A stretch of 64,000 nt of DNA from Pyrocephalus nanus (Eukaryota > Chordata > Aves > Passeriformes > Tyrannidae). Position numbers and translations under genes: made by a program. Below, piece by piece: positions 11,589 to 24,419 of the stretch (position 1 is the stretch's first letter; every line of letters starts with the position of its first letter). The notes beneath the pieces were generated by a model. That model saw nothing but the letters and a program-made list of their open reading frames with translations, did not search any database and was not told the DNA's origin. The stretch lies in NCBI GenBank assembly GCA_038380795.1, contig CM076261.1, forward strand, positions 7,508,556 to 7,572,555. The letters are read 5' to 3'.

Positions 11589-14500
11589 GTCTTCCAGCTA
11601 GTCTGGATTGTTAAATCATATAGTATACGGTGACTAGCCACACCCAAGATAATGGAATCATTTACCTCTGTCACAAGGGGCTGGTTAAATTCAACTTGCT
11701 TTTCAAGACCATGGTAGACATCCTGTTTCTGGACCTCAAGGACCTCCTTGGTATGAGGTCAGCAGCAGTAGAATCTCTTAAAAACACATAAGAATTAGCC
11801 AACTGATGAAATAAATTCAGCAAGCTTTCTACAGTGTATCTTGGACCTTTGGGATAAAGAAACAATGACGTTGAATACTGTAGGCAAAATTTACAAACTT
11901 ACTGCTGGGAGGTACCATGTTCAAACTGGAGTTGAGCAGAGGCTTCTCTTTTTAAGAATAAGGACTGTGAAAACTGTTTTGAGGTGAGGAGAACGAAAGT
12001 AAAGTTTAAATTAAATCCAAAGGGAAGATAATGGGATGAAAACAGAGCATTGGGGAAGGTGAGTTTTGGGGGTGGGAGCTGTTAAATGTGAATTAATTAC
12101 TGTGACTGGCTCAGTAATTAAGACCAAAACACCTCTAGCCAAACCCCTCTATTAGCTTCCCTGTTACGTGAACCAACATGTGATTATCATTGATATGGTT
12201 GTCTTAATTCACAAATTGCAATGTCACTGTTGAAGGTGTGACATTTTTTACTACAGCTGGCTTTAACCATAGGCCTGCCTGTCTTCTCACCATTCATTCC
12301 TCCCATTTGGAAACATCTTTTCAGGAGGCCTGAGCTGAGCCCTTAAGAGGGCATGGGGTCTCATCATCAAATAGATGTGTTCTTTCTTGGCCTTCTTCCT
12401 TACCTGCTTTGTAGGACCCAGTATCACTTTGGTTTTGACTGCTGTTCTGGTTTTTGTCAACTTTGGAATAGACTTCAGGTTGTCCCCAGAACTTGCATGT
12501 TGTAGTTTCTTCATCCCAGAGCTACTTTTCTTCCCAAGATGACACTTTCCCAATGATGGCAATATGGGATGTGAGTGCTCTGGTTTTTAAGTCTCCTGTT
12601 ATATATTTGCATAGAAAAGGCAAATACCTAAATTACTATACTTTGTGTTGTGTGTAGGGATGAAAATTATGCTAATGAACTCTGCTTTCTCATTTTCTCC
12701 TCCTCACTCTGATCCTTCCCAGCCCCCATAAGCCTGGCATCTGCAGAACACGAAGCCAGAGTATTTAAAATCCTGTGTATGCTCTCTTCAGTTTTTAGCA
12801 AGATGCTCATCCTAATTCTTGGAATTTTAAATACAAGTAAAAGGATGGTAAGAAGTACTAAGTGTTGCATACTTTAAAGAATTAAAATACAGTATTACAT
12901 TAAGTGACTTTATAAGTAGAGCTACAAGTTCAAGAAAATGCTTAGCAGATGCATGGATCATTGCCAGAATTTCTATCCAAAGTGTTAAACTCCCCGTTAG
13001 AGAGAGATTTCCTGATGCTTTCTTTTCTCCAGATGTTTCTGAGCATGTAGTTTCCTACAAGTCATTTTGTATTCTACTGTGTGCTATTAAAGATGAATCC
13101 AAAAAAGATTTGGAATTTTGCGTATTTTGTGAGCACTGACAAATTGTTATAGAATATTAACTCTTCTCGGCTTCTCTGAATTTAATGTAAAAATAAAAAA
13201 ATAGATTGAATAGATTTTTGGGTTTTTGTTTTGTTTTTTTCCTTTTATAAGTACAGAGTAACTGTTTTTGGTAAATTACACTGAGTTTAATGACTCCAGA
13301 AAATTCATTGTCTTTGTTTACTTTCTGTCTGTTTAAATGTATTTTCAAATAAATATCAGTGCTTAATGTTTGATAACATGATTGCTCGGATGCGTAACTT
13401 CAGTGATATTTTACGGTATTACCTGACAGCTCCAGCCAGAATTTAGGTTTAGTCATAATAAACAGAGATTTCAGAGAGCTGTGGGATTTGAAGAAAAGAT
13501 TCAGTTATCAAACATTAAAATAATGAAAGCTGAAATCTTTCTTGAAAGGTAAAATAATAACAGTTTGCTTGCATGCCCATTAGTTTCACATGCAGAGTGC
13601 AGTTCTGGCTCACAGCAGAATAAATCCAAATAGAACAATAATAATCTTTTTCCAGCATGGCCTCATTATTTGAATGAAATATACTTGTTAACTTACACAG
13701 ATGGAATAAATACAAGATAATCACAGGATCCGTGATGGCTCTAATCTGGACTGACAAATGGTTGTCTTGGTTATGAAAGCAATTCTAGAAATTCAGAGAT
13801 AGAGCCAACTGTCTTAGTTACTGGAATTATATGAACTCTACAAAGCAATTTTCTTTAGGTATTAATTACTATTTGATTTAGATTTTATGCATATTTTAAA
13901 CAAAATTTCTTCTGGCCCTGCTGTTGTTATTTGAGATCCCACTGGTATAACTCTAATCACAGTTTTATAAATGGGACTATTTGAAAGTGGGCTAATGCAA
14001 ACTATTTCTTTTATTAAATGTTTGAAAAACTGCTTAAATCTACCTGTATGGACAGAGGGTGACTGATGTTTCCTTTTAACTCTCTTCTGGCAAAATTGTT
14101 GATGCATGCCTTGAGAGTGATTAATGCAGTGGTAGTGCTGGATATAACATCCCAGAAGTTCAATTCTTTTGAATTAGTGCTGCATTTTTGTTAAAAGTAT
14201 TTCTGAAAGGTTTAATATATAGATTGTTGTGACGAAATTGCTGTTAATTTAAAAGACTTAGAGTTAGTTTATTGCCTAAAAGAGCCTGTAAGTCTAATTT
14301 AAATAACTATGAACCTATTTCTTTTCTTTCTAGCTTGCCGAAGATGGAAAAATAATGTGCATTTTAAAGTACTTTAAGCTGTCTTTATATGTGTTTAATA
14401 TGCTGATACTAGGAATATGGATTTTCAAGCTGTGTATATCCTGAGGTTTAATTAAGATTATTTTTTATATCCCTATATATTAAATAACTCGTTGTTTAGT

Positions 14501-15818
14501 AGAAAAATTATTCTTACAATTGATTTACCAGTTAAATATTTTCATTAGTTGGCTTAAGTAGCATTTTCAAATATGTGTATTTGGTATTTTTTTAAAAGCT
14601 TTCCCTGAGTATTTGAAAACTCACAGGTTACTTAGCAGCCACTGGAATCTGTTATTTTCATTTTTGGATCTCAGCATTTTGTAATATTTATTTTGTGGTC
14701 GTAATTCTGCTTTAAGAAGGTTAGATAGCTCTCCCCTGGGGACGTGGCCTTTGCAGTCCAAGCAGGTCTAGCATTAAATGATTTCAGCAGTTTCCTCTTT
14801 CCAAAGCTTGAAGTGCCCTGTTCACACAGTTCTCCAAGTCCCAGAGGCAGGAAAAGCTAACAGCCTTAATAGGTACTAAAGCCACAGCCTTTCATGTGGC
14901 AAATCAGGGCTAAAGTAAAGAAAGTAAAAGAACCATGTTTATTTTTTAATTGTATTTAGAACAAAGAAATATGCCCCACCCAGAAAACAGAGATAGTACA
15001 CATTTGCTCCAACAAGCTGTTCTAATGGGTCTTAATATGAACACCAGTGTTGCATTGTAAATCATGAATCTTTTACTGTTTTCTGGAATGGGATTAGTAA
15101 ATTACAGACTTGTAATTTTTTTGTTTAATTTTCAATAAAATGTGATGTGTTTGGGAAGACTCAGGCTTGCACATAAAAAGTGGGAGTTTGCAAGACCTAC
15201 TGGTAAATTTCAGAATCTCTTAAAAAACCTGAGATTTAAGTTTTAATGACCGTAATCAGTAAAACAGTATATCAAAAGAGAACACTTATTTGTGGAATTT
15301 CAGATTGTTGCATTAGTGAGTGCTAAAAGCTGGGGGTTTTTTTGAATGCTACTAAAAATAATTCTTCATAAAAGCAATTGTAGCAGGATGTGCTAATATG
15401 TTTAATAAACAAATGTTCATTGGATATGTTATTTTTGGACATTCTAAATGAAATAGCTGTTGACAGTCAGCACTGAGAGTTTGTAATTTATCATACAATG
15501 AGCTTAAATGGGCCTGTTAAATACTGGAAAAGAAAATATTATTGCATTCTCCTCTGAATCTCAGATAGTTAACTAACCCATAAAAGTAAACACTGATACA
15601 CCTTGGTAGCTTACTGAAGTCATTGCAGGGTCAGAGGGAACAAAACGTGAATCACAAATAAAGGAAGCAAAGCTTGTCCATGTGGCTATAGTTACAACAG
15701 AAACAATTCTGTATTCATCCTATCAAATTATAATTAGCTTTTTTTTCAGACAAAAAATAGTCTTCTACCATTCTTCTGTTGCTGAAATAAGAGTTTGGGA
15801 GAGGTTGTAGCTATGGGA

Positions 15819-15842
15819 TTTTTTTTTTTTTTTTTTTTTTTT
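15819..15842. repeat. T24 homopolymer
   Basis: Run of 24 T on the plus strand, in the middle of the intron that splits the Ig domain. Simple repeat. Confidence 0.9.
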
Positions 15843-18800
15843 ACTGTGCAGCCATGTTAACTCCCTTCTTCCATGTCTATGTGTTGAACTTTTCTTATAC
15901 TTGAATTCATTACCTTCATTACTGTTCCCTTATGCTTGGGCTTAAATCAGTTAGGCAACTCTCCTACTCATTTGTTGTTGTCCCAAAAGAAAGGGAAGAC
16001 TTGCTCTCTTGGGCTGTATTTTTTCTGGTGGAACATGAAGCAATTATGTTCCTTAGTCTTTGTCTGTTCCAGACACTATGTTTTCCTTGAAAATATTTTT
16101 CTCAGAGACTAAAGAAAAAAACTGGGGTTTTTACTCCTTTGAGTTCTAATAGAAAATGTCATGCTAGTGATTTCTGTGGGACTATTTGAGTTCTAACTAG
16201 CCACAGTACACTTTGCTTCTGTGAGTTTGTAATGTTCAAGAGAAGTCAGTCAAGGCAATCTTTATTGATAATAATCTCACATATATTTTACAGGTGTGTT
16301 ATAGTAATAATAATAAAGACTTTTTATTCCAGAGCTTCTTAGTGAATTTTGAAGCCATTATTAATAATCTTTTCTCATTTGAATTTTGATAGAGGATAAA
16401 AATGCTCAAATGAGCTAAGCTGAGTTACATTTAAGGCTCGTGTACCTCCTTCATTTGAGCAAATTGTGTGCCTCTAAAATGTGCTCTGGCTTCTCGTTTT
16501 TTCAGTTAAAATTGTTGGTATGTGACTGGATAGCATGTGTTGCAAAGCCAATTGTTTGATCAAACTGTTGTAGAACAGCAGTTAAAACATTTGAAATCAG
16601 GCGATCAGTGTGTTCGAGAATCAGCAGAAGGTGAAAAAGGTTATGGGACCCAAGTGAGACAGTAATTTATTGTAAATGCTGCAATGCATTGATTAGCTAC
16701 AATTTTCATTCTACATAGGCATGAAAAAGACGGGAAATAATTCCCTGTGGGGCTGGCTATTGAGTGGTTCCCTTTGAGCATTGGTAGCACTTTATATGAA
16801 GACCAAGACTGTGTGTTTCAGGATTTCTCCCTGGTGCTGGGAGGTCTGAGGGGCACGGTGAGGTGGTAGAAATTGTTGTTATTTACATGGTTCTTCAATT
16901 GTGTTGTAATTCATGGAGTCCTGGTAAATTCTGGATGCAGGTGCCCCGTGTGGAAGGGTAAATGCGCTATGCAGGATGGAGCGCAGAGGACTTTGTTCAC
17001 ACTCTAAATAAGCTGAGCTAGTTTAGGTACTAGAATTAATCAGTATGTGGCAGTATGTTGTTCTCTAGAGAATAACTTACCCTATTTCTTGGCAGGATGA
17101 AATAGCCTGTGTAAAGCTTCCTGATGTTGTGACTAGAGAAAAGGAAAAACTAGTGTGGGTGGATGTAATGTGAGCACATGAGTTGGCTATGCACAAGATC
17201 CTTAAAGAGTTTAGAAGCTGTAGTAACATACCTTTAAATTGATTTGTTGTTTGTGACTGATTACCAGTTCTGATAATTAGGATTAATAAGTTATTGTCTT
17301 GGGTAAAAAATAATGTTGCTTTTAAGAAATATTCATTCTCCAAAATCCTAATTAACCCACTCTGTTTGCTTCCTGCTATCTGCAGCCATCCTCGCTGCAG
17401 GATATTACAGTGGCGAAACCAGTAAAAATAATAATTTTGAAATAGTAGTCTGAAATGTTATTTTCCAAGTTTAGTTTTTGGTAACTGCCATGCCACATCA
17501 CACAAGCTGGTTTATTGGCAGCTCAAAATTGGAGGAATTTTAACGAGCTGTCAATTATCGGAAATAATTCTGAAGTAATAATTTACAACCAAGTAATTTT
17601 TAAGGCTCGATAGTACATTCTTCTTTGGGCATCTCACAAGCATTTTTTTTCTTTTCAATAAGCTGTGCATCACCCACACTTGCTCTTGAAGAGGAAATTA
17701 CCTTACTGTGCATGAGAATCAGTATTAATTGTTAGTTGTGTTGCTTCTTTGATGTTAACAACATGGTTAACTTAGACTTGATTTTGTGATTTATGGATGA
17801 GTTTAATTTTGTGTGACTGGTGTTTGAATCTCTCTACTTGGTTATAACTAGCATTGGGTGCTTCCAATATAGTGTCAAACAAAGGTCATACCAAAATGAG
17901 ATCAGTATTTCCTACATGTCTTAAAGTTTGCTGGAGAAAATACAAACTCTAGGGCAGAAAAAAAGATATCACCAGGTGTGATGATGGTTTATAGAAGGTC
18001 AATAGTGCAGGACCCTTGACCTGCTTGAAGCTCATTAAGTCAGAAAACCTACTAAGAATGACTGGTATCATTACATAGCATCAGACTGAGCACGTTCCTT
18101 TGTGGAGAGAGCAGGTTTTGTGAGGTGATTGTTGGGGTTTTCCGGTTTCTCGTCATGTTTGATAATGGCTGCAGTCTTCAGTTTGTTTAAATACATATAT
18201 TTGTATAAAAAGTGTGTTTTTCTTGTTTGCTTGTTTGAGTAAATGTTATTAGATTTTGGTGGTGGTTGTTTGTTTGTTTTTTCACCCAGCTGTCATAATT
18301 CGATGATTACACATTTTCTGAGGGTTTTTGATTGTTCACAGTGCACATATCCTATTTCATGGCCAGGTTCAGAGCATGAGTTCTGATGAGGACTTGAGAG
18401 CCAAGTCTCTCTGCCCTCAGAGAACATGCCAAGTGTCATTGCTGCACTCTTCTGTCTTCTGCTCTCTCTTTTTCACTCTTTGTTCTCCTTGGCTGTTACA
18501 TGGCTCGCTTTCTTGTGACATAAATGTAGTATGTTGGATTGAGAACAAGACACTGCAGTGGAGTAGAAACTGTTCCCAGTACCATGCTGAGAAAGTGACA
18601 GGTAGAGACAGCTTCAGCCTTGCTGGTTATTTGCTGGGTATATCTTTACCTAGTCTCTTCTACTTGAGTTGCTGATAGCCCCTCATGTGCGTGCTGCCTT
18701 GAGAACCATCCACTGATGTATCTGCGCAACTGCATTTGTGCAAAATGCGTATGCCAAGTAGCAGATGCAGGGTAGGAAGAGAAAGCAGAGACTGACTATG

Positions 18801-19145
18801 CTGGATTTCATGTTTCTTTAAAAGAAATTAATTTCAATATTTGTGTAAGACAAGCTAAGCAAGTGAATATTACATGGCTCTTAAATCTTTCTATTAGTTA
18901 ACCTATGAAGAGTTGAAAGCAGCTGTTCCAGATGAATAGTTGCCCACTCATGATGAATGGTTTAACCCACATGGGAAGGCAGTAAAGTCTCACACAGCAT
19001 AAATATCTGCAAAAGTAACATACAGAATTGTACTTTTAACTCGCCTTCCCTCTTGGGGAACTTGGGAGAAATAATACTGGTTGTCAGTATTTTTTTTTTT
19101 TTTAATATGACTAACAATATTCTTTATTTTTGTTTCGTTGCCTAG

Positions 19146-19320
19146 GGAATTTATGTAAGAGATGCACCTTTGAAGGACATAAAAGTGTTCAATGCTCGAC
19201 GATTTGTAGCTCTTTTTAGTGTGGTAAATGCCACGAAGAGGGACGCTGGCAACTATCGCTGCATGATTCGGACAGAAGGAGGAGTTGGTGTATCAAACTA
19301 TGCAGAGCTGATAGTCAAAG
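19146..19320 (+). CDS. PTPRM: PTPRM exon: second half of the Ig-like domain
   Basis: Internal exon of 175 nt, entered in phase 0 and left in phase 1. It encodes GIYVRDAPLKDIKVFNARRF, then VALFSVVNATKRDAGNYRC, then MIRTEGGVGVSNYAELIVK, and gives the first base of the Glu codon finished by the next exon. DAGNYRC is the classic Ig F-strand motif and holds the second Ig cysteine (TGC at 19260-19262), the partner of the one in the previous exon. NAT in VVNATKRD is an N-glycosylation sequon. The acceptor TTGCCTAG is good. The donor AAG|GTATTT is clearly weaker than the other donors in this window. VRDAPLK and IRTEGGVG separate PTPRM from PTPRK and PTPRT. Confidence 0.97.
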
Positions 19321-19960
19321 GTATTTCATGATACAAATCAGTATTTGCATGCTCGGTGTATGGAATAAGGATCTGCAATGGCTAATGCAGTAAGAATGTC
19401 ACCCATAGCCTGATCAACTCAATAAGAGGTTCAACAAATAGATTTTATGTAAATACTAAGAGTCTAGCAAACTGTAAAAAGGGAATGACAGAAGCATCCA
19501 GGGCTAATTAACTTGTTACTTGTTGAGTGTTGTTGTAAATATTTCCCTAAAATGCACTGTTTAGAACTATACATCTTTCCAAGCTTTTATTTAAATTATG
19601 AACATAATAATGCCTCTTTGCTTCCTTTGTGGAGATTGTATTCTAAAAATATGCTTAATACAAAATATGAAGGATTTTCATTAAAATGAACACATAAAAA
19701 TCACACATTCTGGTATATGGGGGGTGTTTTTAAAAACTTCGGGAAACACTTAAATCTTAAATAGAATACATACGGAACTCCACATCCTTATTATGGAAAA
19801 CTGCATTAGAGCAGTTTTTTAACATTCATTATATTTAAATTGCATTTTGATTGCTTCTTAGTTTTATATTAGTATTTTGGAGGAACAGGGTTTTATTTTT
19901 GTTCTATCAGAGGCAAACCCAAATTCTTAGCATCTATGCTGTGGAGCCATGTTGTTGTGT

Positions 19961-21262
19961 TATAGACTCATAGAATATACCGAGTTGAAAGGGACCCATC
20001 AGGTCATTACATCTAACTCCTGGCCCTGTGCATAACAGTCCAACAATCACACCATGTGCCTGAGAGTGTTGTCCAAATTCTTCTGGAACTCAGACAGGCC
20101 TAGTGCTGTGACCATTTCCCTGGGAAGCCCATTCCAGTGCTCGGCCACCCTCTGGGTGAACAACCTTTTCCTGATATCCAATTTCCCCTGACTCATCTTC
20201 ATGCTGTTTGCTCGAGTCCTCTCACTGGTCACAAGAGGGAGGAGATCAGTGCCGGCCCTCCTTTGAAGGCTCTCCAAATGATTTATGTTTGTTCTTACAT
20301 TGTGGTGCCCAAAACTTCACGCACTATTCAGGGTGAGGCCACAGAGCAGGACAGTCCCAGTCCCGTCCCTTGACTAGCTGGCAATGTTTTGACTGGTGCC
20401 TCCCAGGACACGGTTGGCCCTCCTGCCTGCCAGGGCAGTGCTGACTCATATTCAAATGGTTATCGACCAGGACCCCCAGGTCTCTTTCTACAGTGCTGCT
20501 CTCTGGCCTCCAGTTCCCTAGTCTTTACACACAACCAGGGCTTTCCTGTCTCAGGTGCAGAATCTGCCACTTTGCCATGTTGAATTTCATATGGTGGGTG
20601 ACTGTCCATCTCTCTAATTTGTTGAGTCCCCCTGCAGAGCCTCTCTGCCCTCGAGGGAGTTGACAGCTCCTCCCAATTTAGTGTTGTTGGCAAACTTACT
20701 TAGTATTCTTTTAAGTTCGGCATCCAAGTCATTAAGGAAGAACTGGGCCAAGGATGGAGCCCTTCAGAATCCCAGTAGTGACTGGACATCAGCCTGATGT
20801 CACCCCATTCATTATAACCCTTTGTGCCTGACCCATGAGTCACTGTTCACCTGTCGTGTAACATGATTATCCAGCTGTGTGCTGGACATTTTGTCCAGAA
20901 GGATCCTCTGAGAGACAGGATTGAAAGCTTTGCTGAAGTCCAAAGGCATTACACCTGCTGGCTTTCCTAGATAAAGAAATAGGTGGGTTATTCTGTTGTA
21001 GAGGGAAATCAAGTTTGACAAGCAGGACTTTTGCCTCATGAAGCCCTGCTGGCTTTAAACGATAACTGTGTTGTCCTCCAGGAGTTTTTCAATACCTCCC
21101 AGAATAATCTTTTCCATGACTTTACCAGGCACTGAGGTGAAACTGAAGGGCCTGTAGTTGCTGTGGTCCTCCTTTTTGCCCTACTTGAAAACCAGGACAA
21201 CATTAGCCAGCTTCCAGTCAGCTGGAACCTCTCTGGTTTTACTGGGAAATAATCCATCACCC
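19961..21262 (-). mobile_element. CR1 LINE fragment, 1.3 kb, 3' part of RT ORF plus 3' UTR
   Basis: Reading the plus strand from 19961 gives the reverse of a CR1 3' end (TAGACTCATAGAATATACCG, then AAAGGGACCCATCAGGTCAT), followed by reversed ORF2 sequence. Minus-strand pieces are recognisable: VAEHWNGLPREMV (C-terminal region) within 20047-20277, and MPLDFSKAFNPVSQRILLDK, a reverse-transcriptase block (CR1 typically has LDFSKAFD), within 20812-21039. Frames are broken by stops and shifts, so the copy is dead. It is truncated on its 5' side (right edge near 21262), the usual result of incomplete reverse transcription. Boundaries are good to roughly 20 bp. Confidence 0.92.
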
Positions 21263-21720
21263 ATAGAAGAAGATGCAAGAGAGCCATAATGAAGGATAGA
21301 CCATGTTCAAAAAGCAAGAATATGGTTTCAGTGAATGTGTGTAGAGAAATTAAAGAGAAACAAGACAGGACAAGGATGTTACAAGATGTTATGATCTTCA
21401 TACCAGGATATGAAGATAAAAGGAGAAAACAAGTTGTAGTATGAAAACTTAGATGAGCTATTTGAATGGACAGATGAAGAGAGAAACAAATAGAATGAGT
21501 GGGATGAGAATATAATTATAAAGCATGGTGGAAGAAATGAGGTCATTTCAGTCCAAGAATGAAAAGGAAATAAAGGGGTAGCCACAAATAAGTATGTATG
21601 AAAGTCAGCAAAGAAAGGAAGCATGGAATATAACCCCAGTAGGAATGATGAAGCATCTTTCAGACCTAACATGAGTGAAAACAAGGAAGAAAGGAGATTC
21701 TCTGAAGGAGGCAGATGGAA
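21263..21720. other. Purine-rich segment beside CR1
   Basis: The plus strand is strongly A+G rich with many GAGAAA, GGAAG and GATGAAG words. The minus-strand open frame at 21379-21684 is a Phe/Ser/Leu-rich product of this composition, not a recognised protein. I cannot tell whether this is unrelated intron sequence or the remains of an older element into which the CR1 inserted. Confidence 0.5.
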
Positions 21721-24020
21721 GAGTTACTGAATCAGTGACAGGAGGTATAGGAAGCCAAAGGAGTTAGCTTTTTTTCAGTTTCTTTGATTCAGGGTGTTTT
21801 ATTTTATTAGTGCTCTTTTTGAGGTACAGTAGATAAAATTATGAAATGTAGCATTAAAGCATTTGTGCTTACCCAGATTCTTTCAGAAAATTTGCACTGG
21901 GTGCTGTGAGCAAATCGATAGCCTTAGGGTGTAATCCCATTAACTACTTGTAGAGTGGCAAAGTAATTATGGTAATCCCTATTGCCTGTGTAGGAGCTTT
22001 TATGAGACCACCTGCAGGTCATTCCTTCTGACCTAAAAAGACCCATTTTGAACACTATGCTCTAAAACCTTAGATGACTATACCGAAATAATAGCATGAG
22101 GGACTAATTAGTAAATATGCTTTCTTACTGATGGCATAATTCAGAAATTGTAATCTCCTAATTTTTAGCAACTTTTTCAGTAAAGCTATATATATTTTTT
22201 TAAACCATTACCATCAATAAATCATGAAAAATGTACGTATACCCCCTGCATGTAATGCTTAGTATACTTGGGAATTACTGATGGCTTAATAATAGTATGT
22301 GTAGAAACAGTGGTGTAATTACTTCCCGCTCTTTGTTACAAACAAAGAATTTAAATCTCTTCTCATTTACGCTGGTGTAACTAAACTGACTTCAGAGGAA
22401 TTTCTCTGTATTTACATTGCTAGGATGACAGGAGAGTCAAACTGAGCATTTTTAAGTTCAAGAGGATCAGTTTTTCACATTTATCATGCTCTTTTTCATT
22501 CTGGTTACTGAACTTCTAACTTGAGTTTCAAAAAGTAAGTCCTGCGCTGCAATAGGGCTTTTTTCAAAATATATTTGCTTTTAAGTAGGGACATTTGCAC
22601 AGTAGAATGGGTTATAGCTCCGTACAACACTCATTCTACTTCACTGGAGACATAGTTTCACAAAATAAGAACTTATTTTCAGTAGATTCTGATATGTGTG
22701 TAAATTTCTTTAGGGCTTATAGTTCTGCTGTGGCATGATGTTGTGCGGCACTGGAGACCAGGTACCAGAACTTTTGAAATGAGCAGAAGGTCTTCCAGTG
22801 TCAGGTGCTGCAAACCAAACCTGAAATCACAAAGGAATAGGAATGAAATCTTGGAAATGAAAGATATGTCAGAAACTATGAGATGTGAATTTTTCTTTTT
22901 TTTGGCACATTATAGCAAGGTTTCATCAGTATGGAGGGGGGAAAAGCGCAATTAAAGAGCTGTCAGTTAATCCCATGTTCTCTTATTAAAGAATTGTAAA
23001 CATGAATACTGTCTAGGTAATGAGAAAAAAGGCTGTCAGTGAACAATTAGTCTGGCCTTAAACAAGGGGAAAAAAAAGGTCTTTTTTTTTTGAAAACTTT
23101 TTTGTGTTATCTTATATGCCTTTTAGAGGATGGTGAAATAAAGTATTGATTGCTCTATTTAAATAAATCCTTAAGGGAAGGTTTTCAATTTACCCAAGTG
23201 TTTGTTCTGATAGGAAAGGCTGAAAAGACAAGTGCCTTGTCATTGTGTGTGCTCAAACTGCACAGTATCCTCATCTAAGTTTGTCAGAGAATTGGATTGA
23301 AATGTCACTTTATCTAATGGGAGACATGAAATTGGCCTTGTCAGATCACCCACTTATTGTAAAAAATGGCAGTTCGTATCTAATAGATGACATAAAAGTA
23401 ATCAAACATTGAGCAAAAAGAAAATAGTAGGGTGGAATTGATTAAATGTATTTGGTGAAGTAAATTAGAGTTCTACATACGGTCCCTGGGTTGAATTTTT
23501 ATAATAGTGGGCAGATCCAATGCAGATTAGATTTAGGAGAACAGAATGAGCCTGTCTGAGCAGACATCAGATTATTACAGAGTTCAGACTGCTTATTGAG
23601 TTCAAACAAGGTAAACCTAGGTGTCAAATTGGTTAAAAGGAGTTTGGTTAGGTTTTTAAGCAAGGGCATAGAAAGGTAGCCATCTGTAATGCTGGCAGCT
23701 TAAATGTCTGCATTTTCCAAATGAAAAATTTAACACTGGGAACAGAACCAAAGCCCTTCAGGACCTCTAGAACAAATAATTTATTCTGGAGGCCAAAGTC
23801 ATTTTGATATCGAGACACAGTAGGAAAATATTAACAATTGCTTATCTATGGTATATGTGGTATTCATCAGTCAGTTCCCCTTTTTTACAAACAATGCTGG
23901 TGTTGGGACTTATTTTTATGGTTGCCTAACAATTCCTGTCATGAAGTTCCGCTTTCAGATGCTCATATTTGGCCAGTTGACTTGAGAGTAGTATTTTTCA
24001 GTGTAGGTGTGTGCCTCAGC

Positions 24021-24044
24021 CTGTAGGTTTTGAAAAACCTACAG
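24021..24044. repeat. Short perfect inverted repeat (10-bp stem, 4-nt loop)
   Basis: CTGTAGGTTT at 24021-24030 pairs exactly with AAACCTACAG at 24035-24044 around the loop TGAA. Pairing does not extend outward, so it is too short for a typical microRNA precursor. It has no run of U to suggest a terminator and none is expected here. Confidence 0.6.
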
Positions 24045-24228
24045 CCAAAGCAGCTGACACAGTTCATCCGTCTTAGCAAACTTGCCATAGGAAAGTGCTG
24101 AAGACTCTGAAGCAGGAACATTTTTTCAGAAGAGTACTAGTTATGTCAAGAGTGCTGTTTTCTGTTCTTGCGAAAGTCTGTTCTCAAGTGTAGTCAGTTT
24201 ACAAGCTACTAAACAGAACTTGTATTTC

Positions 24229-24419
24229 TAGGGTGGGGTCAGTCTCTTCTCCTAGGCAGTTAGCGACAGGACAAGAGGAAATGGCCTCAGGCTATTCCGT
24301 GGAGGTTCAGGTTGGACATCAGGAAACATTTTTTCAGTGAAAGAATGGTTAAGCCTTGAATCAGCCTGCCCAGGGAGGTAGTGAAGTCACCATGCCTGCC
24401 TGATTCTATGATTCTGTGA
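24229..24419 (+). mobile_element. CR1 LINE 3' end with internal deletion
   Basis: Plus-sense CR1 3' region: GACAGGACAAGAGGAAATGG, then GTTCAGGTTGGACATCAGGA and CAGCCTGCCCAGGGAGGTAG. This is the nucleic acid behind the familiar 'aRGNGL' and 'WNRLPREV' C-terminal blocks of CR1 ORF2. After GTCACCATGCCTG the sequence jumps straight to the terminal repeats GATTCTATGATTCTGTGA. The last stretch of ORF and nearly all the 3' UTR are therefore missing. The copy is 5' truncated near 24229 and has no coding potential. Confidence 0.88.

Larger units (their letters stand above)
3730..19145 (+). other. PTPRM: PTPRM intron splitting the Ig domain (15.4 kb)
   Basis: GT-AG intron of 15,416 bp between the two Ig half-exons. 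It is AT-rich and poor in young transposons. I recognise only a short CR1-like tail near 11.5 kb plus homopolymer and AT tracts. Many open frames occur (for example 6004-6198, 7368-7664 minus, 8509-8895 minus, 11286-11633, 12287-12562 minus, 13515-13757 minus, 18328-18675) but none shows a domain, and several start at non-ATG codons. The acceptor region has a T14 run at 19090-19103, a possible branch ACTAAC near 19110-19115 and TTCGTTGCCTAG ending at 19145. Confidence 0.85.

Noticed and set aside
11286..11633. A 115-codon plus-strand frame
   Set aside because: Overlaps another frame and a CR1-like tail. No domain or conserved motif.
12890..13760. Possible short genes on the minus strand
   Set aside because: Frames of 60-80 codons at chance level in AT-rich intron. 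No motif, no splice context.
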